This document shows, in pieces, positions 22,200 to 33,653 of a stretch of 64,000 nt of DNA (position 1 is the stretch's first letter; each line of letters opens with the position of its first letter). Origin of the DNA: Cannabis sativa. Lineage: Eukaryota > Streptophyta > Magnoliopsida > Rosales > Cannabaceae. A program made the translations under genes and the position numbers. Below the pieces are notes generated by a model that was given only the letters and a program-made list of their open reading frames with translations, searched no databases and was not told the origin of the DNA. The DNA lies in contig NC_083604.1 in assembly GCF_029168945.1 (NCBI RefSeq), forward strand, positions 32,545,686-32,609,685, in the 5' to 3' direction.

Positions 22200-23451
22200 T
22201 GTAACACCCTAACTAGCATAGGCGTGGTTACGTGATTTTTAAACGTATTGTGCAGCTCGTTGCTAATCAACGAGGTTTATGGAAATCGTGATTAATTAAA
22301 ATTTTGCTAATTTAATTAAATACTTATAACATTTCATACAAAATACTTTGGGATCCCATTTACAAAATACTTTACAAAAAAGTTCACTGTCTATTACAAA
22401 ATACTTGACGCCCAGCGACTAACTACAGAAGTCGTGATGTCCCAAGGATCGTACGCTCCACGCCTAACCACCCCAACATGTACAATCTTCATTGCCTCGT
22501 CCTCACGGTTCATCAGCTTTGGCCTTGCCCTTACCTACACATAGACATAGCACTGTGAGTCGACAGACTCAGTAAGAAAAGCATCAATCATAAAACATAC
22601 ATAAATCCCAGGTTATGATCAGACGCCCATACCCTTGACCACAACCCTAATCCCCGTGTCCCACACGGTACTGAGTCTCGAACGTTCGTACGATGATACT
22701 TTTGGCAAAGTAACAACATATACTTGGTACACTGGTCATACTCATGCCGCTAGTCATACTCTAGCCTTACCAATGTGTTACAATATCAGCCTATACTCGG
22801 TACACTAGTCATACTCTAGCTGCTAGTCATACTCTAGCCTTACCGATGTGATACAGTCAAACAGTACAGTACCATCGACAATAATATCAGCCTATACTCG
22901 GTACACTAGTCATACTCTAGCCGTACCGATGTGATATTGTCAGATGGTACGAAGCCAACATACATATCTAATGTAATTTATCTAGCCAGCTTCCTAACAT
23001 GCACGCTAAACATGTAAATACATATGCATACTATTATACTAATCTTACCTCGATTCCGAATTCAGGTGTGTCACTCAACCTGTGTGGAACGAACTGCTCT
23101 GCGAATTACAGGCTCCTAAACCATAATAGTCACAACACTGATAAGTGACACGCTAAATCACTTCCTGGGTACTTAAACTAGAAACTAAAAGTTTCTCCAT
23201 CGATAGAAAGCATGGTAATACCCTAAACAACACAAAAATGGGAAGAACTAGGGTTCCCAATTTTTCCCCAACCAGTAGACCGGTTCTACAACCGAAATTT
23301 TGGTTCTGGGTGGAACCCAGAACACCAACGGGAATTCCGATTCCTACAGGCTATACTGAACCGGAATTCTTGTTCAGTGCCGAAAACTATAAAAATTTCA
23401 TATCTCATGCAATTCAACCCCGAAACTTACAAGACTCTCCAGACCTGCTAT
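22200..23451 (-). repeat. Gyp-1 5' LTR, first segment
   Basis: It matches the Gyp-1 3' LTR from its TGTAACACCC border up to 'agacctgcta', where the Cop-4 solo LTR begins at 23452. About 800 bp of the LTR (the counterpart of about 14363-15168) never resumes. The last 230 bp of the LTR are at 49405-49633. Confidence 0.9.
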
Positions 23452-24252
23452 TGTTGGGTTTTGTGCCCTAAATAAAATCCTTTACAATCTTATTAGTTAT
23501 CAATATAAGAAATTTGAAGTGATTTATGTTTGCATGAATTTTACATGCTAATGGTTTAATATGTTCATTACATTTACACACAAAATCAGTTAAGTCCAGA
23601 TCATATGTTTATTCACAATTACAGTATCGTCAACACAGTGGAATGTGATTGTGATCATATGAATCAAAAGACTAAGTCCCTGTTTCATCAGTGTTTTGAA
23701 TTTACACTAATGGGATAATCAGCGATGATGTGTACTTACACTTGGAGTAAGTGTTATGTTCTTTCAAGGACATTAGTAAAGTATACTAGTTTCGAATGTA
23801 TGGAGTATACATTGGACTGGACCGATATTACAACTTAGTTAAGATATTATAAACTTACCGTCATATCTTTCTAAGTCAATATCAATAGTTGATCTTAAGA
23901 TTAAAAGAATCTAAATCCTGATATGTTTAGGCTCAACTCAGGAGTACTATTCATGTTCTTTGATTTATTAGTTAAGCATACTTTTGGGTCAGGGTGATAC
24001 GTATATTTTGGGAACATGATAGTATGATTGAGTAGGAGTGCTGAACATAAATATGGAATCTATAGCTTCTACTGGTGTATAGAAGTCAAGTCATGATTCC
24101 CTTCGAGCTTAGCTAAATAGAAGTAAATGGATGAGCTCTTGTTTAAGTGACTAATTCTTAGATCACTAAACATCATTTACAGGTAGCTAAGTATTTTAAG
24201 GGGCAAAATACGTTGAGGGGTGAGAACGGTAAAAGTATCCCATCTCGATGTA
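23452..24252 (+). repeat. Cop-4 LTR segment 1
   Basis: It begins TGTTGGGTTTTGTGCCC and follows the Cop-1 LTR until atgta, the Gyp-2 target site. Confidence 0.9.
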
Positions 24253-24666
24253 TGTAACACCCTAACTAGCATAGGCGTATTACGTGATTTTTAAACATGC
24301 TGTGCAGCTCGTTGCTAATCAACGAGGTTTATGGAAAAACGTGATTAATTAAAATTTTTCTTTTAAATTAAACTTGTAAAAATATAATTACAAAAAGACT
24401 CGGGATCTCGATTACAAAATCATTTACAAAAGATATAACTGATTAACTGATACATAAAATAAATGTCGTCTAACGACCAGTGACAAAATCAGCCTCGCTG
24501 TCCCGATGATCGTACGCTCCAGGCCTAACCGCCCCGACATGTACAATCTTCATAAGCTCGCTCACGGTCCATCGGCTTTAGCCTTGCCTTTACCTACACA
24601 TAAACGTAGAACTGTGAGTCGACAGACTCAGTAAGAAAAGCATAATAATACTCATACATAATTCTA

Positions 24667-24756
24667 ACTGCCGTGTCCAACACGATACTGAGTCCCGCTA
24701 CTGCCGTGTCCAACACGATACTGAGCCACTACTGCCATGTCCAACATGGTACTGAG
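24667..24756. repeat. Triplicated ~30-bp unit in the Gyp-2 LTR
   Basis: Three copies of a unit containing tgtccaaca and atactgagt (or a close variant) lie head to tail. Gyp-3 LTRs share the triplication, while Gyp-1 and Gyp-4 have only one copy. Confidence 0.75.
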
Positions 24757-25360
24757 TTCTGAACGTTCATAGGGACGGTACTATTGACACGTAACAGCCT
24801 GATCGGTCGAACCGGTCATACTCCATTCTTGGTCATACTCCGGCTGTACCGATGTGTTACTATATCCTCCTGATCGGTCGAACCGGTCATACTCCGGCTG
24901 CTGGTCATACTCCAGCCTGTAACGACGGGATACGTCAATAGTACGGAACCACCAACCAAGTGTCAGCCTGATCGGTCTAACCGGTCATACTCCGGCTGCT
25001 GGTCATTCTCCAACCTGTACCGACGTGACAGGGTTGGATGGTTCGAAGCCAACATACATAACTAATGTAATCTAATAGGCTTCCTACATGCATGCTAAAC
25101 ATGTAATCTACATATGCATACTGTTATACTAATCTTACCTGGATTCCGAATTCAGGTGTGCCGGTCAACCTGACTGGAACTTTAGCTGAGCGGCGGATTA
25201 CAGGCTCCTAAACCATAAAAATCACAACGCTATAAGTGACACGCTAAATCACTTCCCGGGGACTAAAACTAGGAACTAAAAGATTCTTTATCGATAAAAA
25301 GCATGGCAATACCCCCTAAAACATAAAAACGAGGAAAACTAGGGTTTTTGAAAATTCCCC

Positions 25361-25452
25361 AACCGGTAGACCGGTTGCCCAACCGGAATTCCGGTTCTGG
25401 GAAATTCAGGACCCCCATCCGGAATTCCGGATGCACAACCGGAATTCCGGTT
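25361..25452. repeat. Cluster of four CCGG palindromes in the Gyp-2 3' LTR
   Basis: Within 92 bp are AACCGGTAGACCGGTT (25361-25376, imperfect), AACCGGAATTCCGGTT (25381-25396), ATCCGGAATTCCGGAT (25417-25432) and AACCGGAATTCCGGTT again (25437-25452). The 5' LTR copy (32255-32330) has lost 20 bp between the last two, fusing them. Confidence 0.85.
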
Positions 25453-26564
25453 CCTCGCAGGCAGCAACAATCAAATTTTCATATCTCAACCAATTCAACC
25501 CCAAATTGATTCAAACTTTCCAGACCTGTTCTATACCTTCCCTAGAACATATCCAAGGCATCAAAACAACCCAGAAACCTCAAACACGAAAAATGCCATT
25601 GGAGCTCAAGCTTTGAGTTCTAAACTCAAACTTGAGCAAAACCACCTAATCATGCATTCCACTAGCTTAATTCTACTTAATCAAGCTTATCTAAGCCTCT
25701 GAAAACAATTAAAAACCATAACAACAACACAGCAACAGATTCACAACATTTTCACCAAAATTTATATTTTTGAGCTAGAAAATTCAAACTTGAAACAAGG
25801 TAGCCTACATGCATTTCTAACAGCTTAATTCACCTCAATTTAACATGCTTACACCCCAGAAATTAACAACAAAACACAGCAGCAAGAACTTCAATTTAAC
25901 AAGCATGCATTTCATCAAATTTTCATAAAATTCAAGAAAACACAAAGGGAAAGTTCTAAGAGATCAAACCTTGATTAGATTACACAAAAAGAGGATGAAA
26001 ATCACAAGATTGAGCAGGAAAAATCCCAGCCCTAGCAGCAAAGCCTTGGCCGAAAAGAGAGAGAGAGCTTTGAGTGTTTTTTTTTTTTTTGAAAATTCTA
26101 TTTTTCTTTTCTAAGTGTAAATTGAGAGAAAAAGGGTTTTAAGGCATATAACACATTATTTCAGCCAAGTAAACATTAAATAAATATTTAATTTTCATTT
26201 AATAAACTCACATAAGACAAAACACTAATGGGGCAAAAAGACCATTTTGCCCCTCCACCTTAAAACCACATAAATCATACTAAAGGGGTATTTTTGGGAA
26301 ATTCTAAATTCCCGGCCATTCCCGACATTCCCAATGTCTAATAAACTTTCCCAAACTAATAACATGCTAAGTTGTGATTTCTACTGAGCCAAACGCCGAG
26401 TTCCAAAATACCGGGCACCGGAAATGCAAAATATGAAAACTACTGAATAACATAACCATGCATTTCTGAATTCCATAAATAACAGTATAATAAATTATTT
26501 AAATAGCTATAAATAATTTCATAATTAACTGATAATTTCCAAATTAACTAAGCGGGCTTTACAA

Positions 26565-26915
26565 CTATCCCCCCCTTAAAAGGATTTCGTCCCTGAAATC
26601 TAACGTGAATAACTCTGGATATTGAGCTCTCATATCTGACTCTAGCTCCCAAGTGGCTTCCTCCACCTTGCTGTTTCTCCAGAGAACCTTGACCAATGCT
26701 ATGGTCTTATTCTGAAGGACTTTATCCTTTCTATCCAGGATCTGCACTGGCTGTTCCTCATAAGTCATGTCTGGCTGTAGCTCAAGACCCTCATAACTGA
26801 GTATATGAGAGGGATCTGAAACGTATTTTCTCAACATCGAGACATGGAATACGTTGGAACTCAACATCTCTACGTTTCGAATCTGCGTAACTCTTCTGTC
26901 TGCTCTGTGAGGCAA
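26565..26915 (-). pseudogene. pol (int): Gyp-2 integrase tail with internal deletion
   Basis: The minus strand reads [19 protein letters not shown] and the chromodomain-like tail to the end of the polyprotein near 26565. Against Gyp-3, about 185 bp are missing at 26856, where the sequence jumps from the FHV linker directly to the DVEFQ region. This removes the part with the [14 protein letters not shown] and [11 protein letters not shown] stretches. Integrase would not fold normally. Confidence 0.87.
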
Positions 26916-28684
26916 GCATTCTAGCTTTTATCTTCTCTATAGCCTCATTGGTCCGCTGCACTGACTCTGGACCTAGGTATTTTCTCTCCCCTGTCTCATC
27001 CCAGTTGATAGGGGATCTACATTTCCTACCGTATAACAGTTCATAGGGAGCCATCCCTATCGTACTCTGATAACTGTTGTTGTACGAAAATTCTATCAAC
27101 GGTATACTTATTCCATGAGCCTTCAAAGTCCATAACACAGGCTCTCAACATGTCCTCCAATATCTGAATTGTTCTTTCGGACTGACCATCTGTCTTAGGA
27201 TGGAATGCTATACTAAATTTCAGCTTTGTACCCATTGCCCGTTGCAAACTTTGCCAAAATTTGGAGGTGAACTTCGGATCCCTGTCCGAAACTATAGACT
27301 TCGGTACCCCATGAAGTCTTACTATCTCTCTGACATACAGTTCTGCCAATTGATCCACTGAAAATGTTGTTCTAACCGGCAGAAAATGAGCAGATTTCGT
27401 AAATCGATCCACCACTACCCAGATGGAATCAAATAAACCCGTGGTCCTAGGTAACCCGACCACAAAATCCATCGTGATATCTTTCCATTTCCATTCTGGT
27501 AGGGTTAAAGGCTGCAACAACCCTGCTGGTCTCTGATGTTCAGCCTTAATCTGTTGACAAGTGAGGCATCTCGAAATGAATTCTACCAAATTCTTCTTCA
27601 TACCGCTCCACCAGAAGTACGGTTTCAAATCTTGGTACATCTTAGTGGTGCCGGGATGCAGAGAATACGGGGTAGAATGAGCCTCCTCAAAGATCTCATT
27701 TCTAAGTTCCACACTTTTCGGAACACAAACCCTGGCTTTATACAAAAGCATCCCACTATCTGACACTGAAAAGTCCTTGGCTTGACCAGCCAACACTTCG
27801 TCTCGAGCCTTTACTAACTCTGGATCTGTCATCTGAGCGACTTTTATTCTTTCCAACAGATCAGATTGAAGCGTTAAGTTGTGAAGCAGACCTACCACAA
27901 ACTCAATGCTGGATCTAAGCATATCCTTTGCTAGCTGAGGTGAGATCTGAACCATACTAGCTACTTGCCCGAGACCCTTTCTGCTCAGGGCATCGGCCAC
28001 AACATTGGCTTTTCTGGGGTGATAGAGGATCTCACAATCGTAATCCTTCACTAATTCCAACCAACGCCTTTGTCTCATATTCAAATCCCTCTGAATAAAG
28101 AAATACTTGAGACTTTTATGGTCGGTATAGATCTCACACTTCTCCCCGTAAAGGTAATGCCGCCAAATCTTCAATGCGAAAACCACTGCGGCCAACTCTA
28201 GATCATGAGTCGGGTATCGCTGTTCATAATCCTTTAACTGACGGGAGGCATAAGCGATGACCCGATCGGCTTGCATCAATACACTCCCCAAACCCTGTTT
28301 GGATGCGTCACCGTAAACTACGAACTTCTCCTTGTCCGAAGGCAAAGCTAGTACTGGAGCGGTAATCAACCTCTGTTTTAGCTCCTGAAAACTGGCTTCG
28401 CAGTTGTCTGACCAAATAAATCTCTGATTCTTCTTTGTAAGCTCGGTTAGGGGCATTGAAATTTTAGAGAACCCTTCGACGAACCTACGGTAGTACCCAG
28501 CTAAACCCAAGAAGCTTCTAATCTCTGTCACTGTCTTCGGTCTCGGCCAATCCCTGACGGATTCAATCTTCCCGGGATCCACCTTGATCCCATCTTTGCT
28601 CACAATGTGCCCTAGGAAGGACACCTGAGATAACCAGATCTCACATTTCTTGAACTTGGCATAAAGCATATGTTCTCGAAGCCG
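26916..28684 (-). pseudogene. pol: Gyp-2 RT end, RNase H and integrase core
   Basis: The minus strand is open for 542 codons (27041-28669). It carries the RT connection [16 protein letters not shown], the RNase H with [20 protein letters not shown] and [11 protein letters not shown], and the integrase HHCC region and DDE core ([22 protein letters not shown]). The frame is lost near 27104, where two bases are missing against Gyp-3, and the remainder (26916-27100, [16 protein letters not shown]) continues in another frame. A stop at 28685 separates it from RT. Confidence 0.92.
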
Positions 28685-29164
28685 TTACAGTACCATCTGA
28701 AGATGTAACTCATGCTCCTCTTCTGATTGAGAGTACACGAGGATGTCGTCGATAAACACAATCACACAGATATCGAGGAAATCCTTGAATACTCTATTCA
28801 TCAGGTCCATGAATGCTACAGGAGTGTTGGTTAGTCCGAATGACATAACCAGAAACTCGTAATGTCCATACCTAGTGCGGAAAGCCGTCTTCGGAATGTC
28901 CTCCTCTCGGATTCTCAACGGATGATAACCCGAACGAAGATCAATCTTAGAAAAGACCGTCTTCCCCTGAAGCTGATCGAGCAAATCATCGATCCTAGGT
29001 AATGGATATTTATTCTTCACCGTCAGCTTGTTCAATTCCCTGTAGTCAATGCACATTCTCATAGATCCATCTTTCTTCTTGACGAATAAAATCGGGGCTC
29101 CCCAGGGTGACACACTGGGCCGAATAAACCCTATGTCAAGCAACCCTTGGAGCTGAATCTTTCA
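28685..29164 (-). pseudogene. pol (rt): Gyp-2 reverse transcriptase
   Basis: An uninterrupted frame at 28685-29143 carries the RT palm and fingers: [33 protein letters not shown], and the catalytic [12 protein letters not shown]. The HQL that normally follows SGY reads HPL here. It is bounded by single in-frame stops: TGA at 29162-29164 upstream and a TAA at 28685-28687 downstream. Both look like point mutations. Confidence 0.92.
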
Positions 29165-29761
29165 TTCCTCAGGTTCAGTTGGAGCCATCCTATACGGGGC
29201 TTTGGAAACCGGTTCCACCCCTGGTGCCAAGTCAATCACGAAATCAATCTCCCGCTGAGGTGGTAACCCTGGAAGTTCTTCGGGAAAAACATCCAAAAAT
29301 TCCCGAACCACCCTGATGTCCTCTGGCCGAATGGTATCTGGCCGAGTGGTGTCCACCACCACGGCCAGAAACCCTAAGCAACCGCCGTGCAACAATTCTC
29401 TAGCTGACATAGCCGAGATCACTGGGATCCGAGATCCCTGAACTGAACCAGCAAACACAAATGGTTCCTCACTTTCCGGTTGGAAGACCACCATCTTCCT
29501 TTTACAATCGATGCTCGCCGAATATTTAGATAGGAAATCCATTCCTAAAATAATGTCGAAGTCTACTAAACTCATCTCTATCAAGTCAGCACTTAACTCT
29601 CTACCATCTATCCTGATCGGCATAAACCTAATCCACCTATTGGAGATAACCAATTCTCCGCCAGGTAAAAGGGTTCCAAACCCTGATTCATATCTATCAT
29701 ACGATCTTTCCAATTTTCTAAAGACTCTGCCTGGCACACAAGACAACCTTGACCTAAACAC
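29165..29761 (-). pseudogene. pol (pr): Gyp-2 protease remnant and RT linker
   Basis: The frame keeps the back half of the protease ([34 protein letters not shown]) and the linker [20 protein letters not shown]. The protease active-site region [10 protein letters not shown] is absent. Against Gyp-3 a deletion of roughly 200-250 bp near 29745-29790 fuses the protease to sequence upstream of the zinc knuckle. Confidence 0.88.
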
Positions 29762-29765
29762 TCAC

Positions 29766-30869
29766 CCAGAGGATGCCTCTTACTAATGAGACACTTCAGT
29801 AGGAAAAATGGGTCTTAACACTACCCTGACGACCACCTTGTTTCTGGTTCCCTCGGAACCTCTTGTTCTGCCTCGAGCCCCCGGATGCAGTGGATGATTT
29901 CCTCCTCCAGTCCATGGCCGAACCACTACCTCCCCTGCTAAAACCTGACGCAGGAGGGGTAGGAGCCCCGCCACATTCCGGAGTCCTAACTGATTCCACA
30001 TACATTTAACTGCGCCCTCAGCTCACCATGCTTTCTCCGCCATCTCAGCATAGATGGTCTTATCGTCGGTAGTGATCATAAGGTCATACTTGATCTTCAT
30101 ATCAAGTCCATCAAGATATTTTTCTTTCTTACTCAAATCGGTTGGCACGAATCCCGAGGCTAACCTCGCCAACCGGTTGAACTGAGTAATATATTCCGTC
30201 ATGCTCATATTCTCTTGCTGGGTCAGGTGGGCGAACCCTTTCCTCTTGGCACTTCTGACCGCCTCGTTATAATATTTAGCGCCGAAAAGTTCCTAGAACT
30301 TTTCCCAGGTCATAGTGATGACGTCATGGATCTGAGACACCATGTCCCACCAGACCAGAGCGTCCACTTGAAACTGGAAAGTGGCACACACCACTCTGTC
30401 ATTACCGGTGACACCCATGAAGTTCAGGTTCTTGGTAATCACCGTCAGCCACTGCTCGGCTTTCATCACGTCCGGACCTCCCAGGAAAACCGGAGGTGCT
30501 TGCTTCCAGAACCGTTCATACAGGGGTTCCAATCTATTAGCCGCCACCACTATCTCGGCCTAGGCAGCAGGGGCAGGTGCCACTGGAACTACAGGCACTG
30601 CAACTACGGGAGCACCCTGCTGTCTCAACCTCTGAATCTCGAGGTCTTGCTCTTTCAATCCGGGCTTGCATTTCAGCAAACCTAACTTCCCAATTCTGGG
30701 CTTCCTGATTGACTTGGGCAGCCTGCGGCGAGTTAACATCACTCCAACCGCGAACCCTGCCCCTGGGACCTCTACCTCGGCCCATAACACTTGAGCGGAA
30801 TTGAGCTCCTCGACCTTGATCTGACCCGACTGAGATGCCCTGACTCCTAATATTTCGTCTGGCGTCCAT
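29766..30869 (-). pseudogene. gag: Gyp-2 gag, broken
   Basis: The likely start is ATG 30867-30869 (MDARRNIRSQG). A one-base difference near 30655 shifts the frame, and an in-frame TAG at 30560-30562 follows the PAPAA stretch. Gyp-3 has a TAG at the same codon. The capsid region resumes at 30293-30550 (RLEPLYERFWKQAPPVFLGG) and the RLARLASG region at 30023-30208. The CCHC knuckle is deleted. Confidence 0.87.
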
Positions 30870-31135
30870 CTAGTCTGAACCGCCCCGAAATCCCGAGTTG
30901 GCACTTCAGGTCACGATCATTGAGAGCTTACTAATACCGCTTAATTTGGAAATTAAAAACGAAACATGCGCCTATTCTACTATGAGGCTACTAACATGCT
31001 TCCTAACAGGCTTTTCTTTTTCATAACTGAATAAAATAAACTACTAAAGCAATAAAGGCTTACTGAACCGTGAACCGAGCTAACTGCTGATGATGATTGT
31101 ACATGTCGTGACGATCTTCGGAAGACAACCTGGCG

Positions 31136-31147
31136 GCTCTGATACTA
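31136..31147 (-). promoter_or_regulatory. Gyp-2 primer-binding site (initiator Met-tRNA), one mismatch
   Basis: GCTCTGATACTA on the plus strand corresponds to TAGTATCAGAGC, one base off the consensus TGGTATCAGAGC seen in Gyp-1, Gyp-3 and Gyp-5. It lies three bases inside the LTR border. Confidence 0.88.
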
Positions 31148-31150
31148 AAT

Positions 31151-33437
31151 TGTAACACCCTAACTAGCATAGGCGTATTACGTGATTTTTAAACATGCTG
31201 TGCAGCTCGTTGCTAATCAACGAGGTTTATGGAAAAACGTGATTAATTAAAATTTTTCTTTTAAATTAAACTTGTAAAAATATAATTACGAAAAGACTCG
31301 GGATCCCGATTACAAAATCATTTACAAAAGATTTAACTGATTAACTGATACATAAAATAAATGTCGTCTAACGACCAGTGACAAAATCAGCCTCGCTGTC
31401 CCGATGATCGTACGCTCCAGGCCTAACCGCCCCGATATGTACAATCTTCATAAGCTCGCTCACGGTCCATCAACTTTAGCCTTGCCTTTACCTACACATA
31501 AACGTAGAACTGTGAGTCGACAGACTCAGTAAGAAAAGCATAATAATACTCATACATAATTCTAACTGCTCTGTCCAACACGATACTGAGTCCCGCTACT
31601 GCCGTGTCCAACACGATACTGAGCCACTACTGCCATGTCCAACATGGTACTGAGTTCTGAACGTTCATAGGGACAGTACTATTGACACGTAACAGCCTGA
31701 TCGGTCGAACCGGTCATACTCCGGCTGCTGGTCATACTCCAGCCTGTACCGACGTGTTACTATATCCTCCTGATCGGTTGAACCGGTCATACTCCGCCGC
31801 TGGTCATACTCCAGCTGTACCGACGGATACGTCAATAGTACGGAACCACCAACAAAGTGTCGGCTGATCGGTCAAGCCGGTCATACTCATTTCTTGGTCA
31901 TACTCCAGCCTGTACCGACGTGACAGGGTTGGATGGTTCGAAGCCAACATACATAACTAATGTAATCTAATAGGCTTCCTACATGCATGCTAAGCATGTA
32001 ATCTACATATGCATATTGTTATACTAATCTTACCTGGATTCCGAATTCAGGTGTGCCGGTCAACCTGACTGGAACTTTAGCTGAGCGGCGGATTACAGGC
32101 TCCTAAACCATAAAAATCACAACGCTATAAGTGACACGCTAAATCACTTCCCGGGGACTAAAACTAGGAACTAAAAGTTTCCCTATCGATAAAAAGCATG
32201 GGAATACCCCCTAAAACATAAAAACGAGGAAAACTAGGGTTTCTGAAAATTCCCCAACCGGTAGACCGGTTGCCCAACCGGAATTCCGGTTCTGGGAAAT
32301 TCAGGACCCCCATCCGGAATTCCGGTTCCTCGCAGGCAGCAACAATCAAATTTTCATATCTCAACCAATTCAACCCCAAATTGATTCAAACTTTCCAGAC
32401 CTGTTCTATACCTTCCCTAGAACATATCCAAGGCATCAAAACAACCCAGAAACCTCAAACACGAAAAATGCCATTGGAGCTCAAGCTTTGAGTTCTAAAC
32501 TCAAACTTGAGCAAAACCACCTAATCATGCATTCCACTAGCTTAATTCTACTTAATCAAGCTTATCTAAGCCTCTGAAAACAATTAAAAACCATAACAAC
32601 AACACAGCAACAGATTCACAACATTTTCACCAAAATTTATATTTTTGAGCTAGAAAATTCAAACTTGAAACAAGGTAGCCTACATGCATTTCTAACAGCT
32701 TAATTCACCTCAATTTAACATGCTTACACCCCAGAAATTAACAACAAAACACAGTAGCAAGAACTTCAATTTAACAAGCATGCATTTCATCAAATTTTCA
32801 TAAAATTCAAGAAAACACAAAGGGAAAGTTCTAAGAGATCAAACCTTGATTAGATTACACAAAAAGAGGATGAAAATCACAAGATTGAGCAGGTAAAATC
32901 CCAGCCCTAGCAGCCAAGCCTTGGCCGAAAAGAGAGAGAGAGCTTTGAGTGTTTTTTTTTTTTTGAAAAATCTATTTTTCTTTTCTAAGTGTAAATTGAG
33001 AGAAAAAGGGTTTTAAGGCATATAACACATTATTTCAGCCAAGTAAACATTAAATAAATATTTAATTTTCATTTAATAAACTCACATAAGACAAAACACT
33101 AATGGGGCAAAAAGACCATTTTGCCCCTCCACCTTAAAACCACATAAATCATACTAAAGGGGTATTTTTGGGAAATTCTAAATTCCCGGCCATTCCCGAC
33201 ATTCCCAATGTCTAATAAACTTTCCCAAACTAATAACATGCTATGTTGTGATTTCTACTGAGCCAAATGCCGAGTTCCAAAATACCGGGCACCGGAAATG
33301 CAAAATATGAAAACTACTGAATAACATAACCATGCATTTCTGAATTCCATAAATAACAGTATAATAAATTATTTAAATAGCTATAAATAATTTCATAATT
33401 AATTGATAATTTCCAAATTAACTAAGCGGGCTTTCCA
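31151..33437 (-). repeat. Gyp-2 5' LTR
   Basis: It is 2287 bp and nearly identical to the 3' LTR. It ends CTTTCCA on the plus strand instead of CTTTACA, a point change at the terminus. The TSD atgta follows. Confidence 0.94.
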
Positions 33438-33653
33438 ATGTAAATCATCTATATAGAGGATCTTTGATCACAATAAGATTATAACAATGGTTAAATGAGA
33501 TAGCATATCTATATCGTGGAACATATATTATGCTCTATATAAGTCTGAGAGTGCAATTCTAAGTTCTAAGAGTAGATTCAACGAAGAGTTAATAAGTAGG
33601 AATTTACCTAGTAAATTCGGTTCACTTATTGGAAGCTCAGCATATAGATCCAT
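33438..33653 (+). repeat. Cop-4 LTR segment 2
   Basis: It resumes at atgta and matches the Cop-1 LTR stretch around the 'ctatatagaggatc' phrase, ending at tccat, the Gyp-3 target site. Confidence 0.92.

Larger units (their letters stand above)
24253..26563 (-). repeat. Gyp-2 3' LTR
   Basis: It is 2311 bp. It holds a three-copy 'tgtccaacac' array at 24667-24756, a tandem array at 24796-25035 and a cluster of CCGG palindromes at 25361-25452. The purine tract abuts at 26564-26577. Confidence 0.93.
24253..33437 (-). mobile_element. Gyp-2: Tekay/Del-type gypsy element in Cop-4
   Basis: It is 9185 bp with the perfect TSD atgta (24248-24252 and 33438-33442). Both LTRs are present and nearly identical by eye apart from a 20-bp length difference at a palindrome cluster, so it is a late insertion. 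Its subfamily, shared with Gyp-3, differs from Gyp-1, Gyp-4 and Gyp-5 in the LTR tandem array. Deletions remove the knuckle, the protease active site and part of the integrase tail, so it is not autonomous. Confidence 0.95.
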
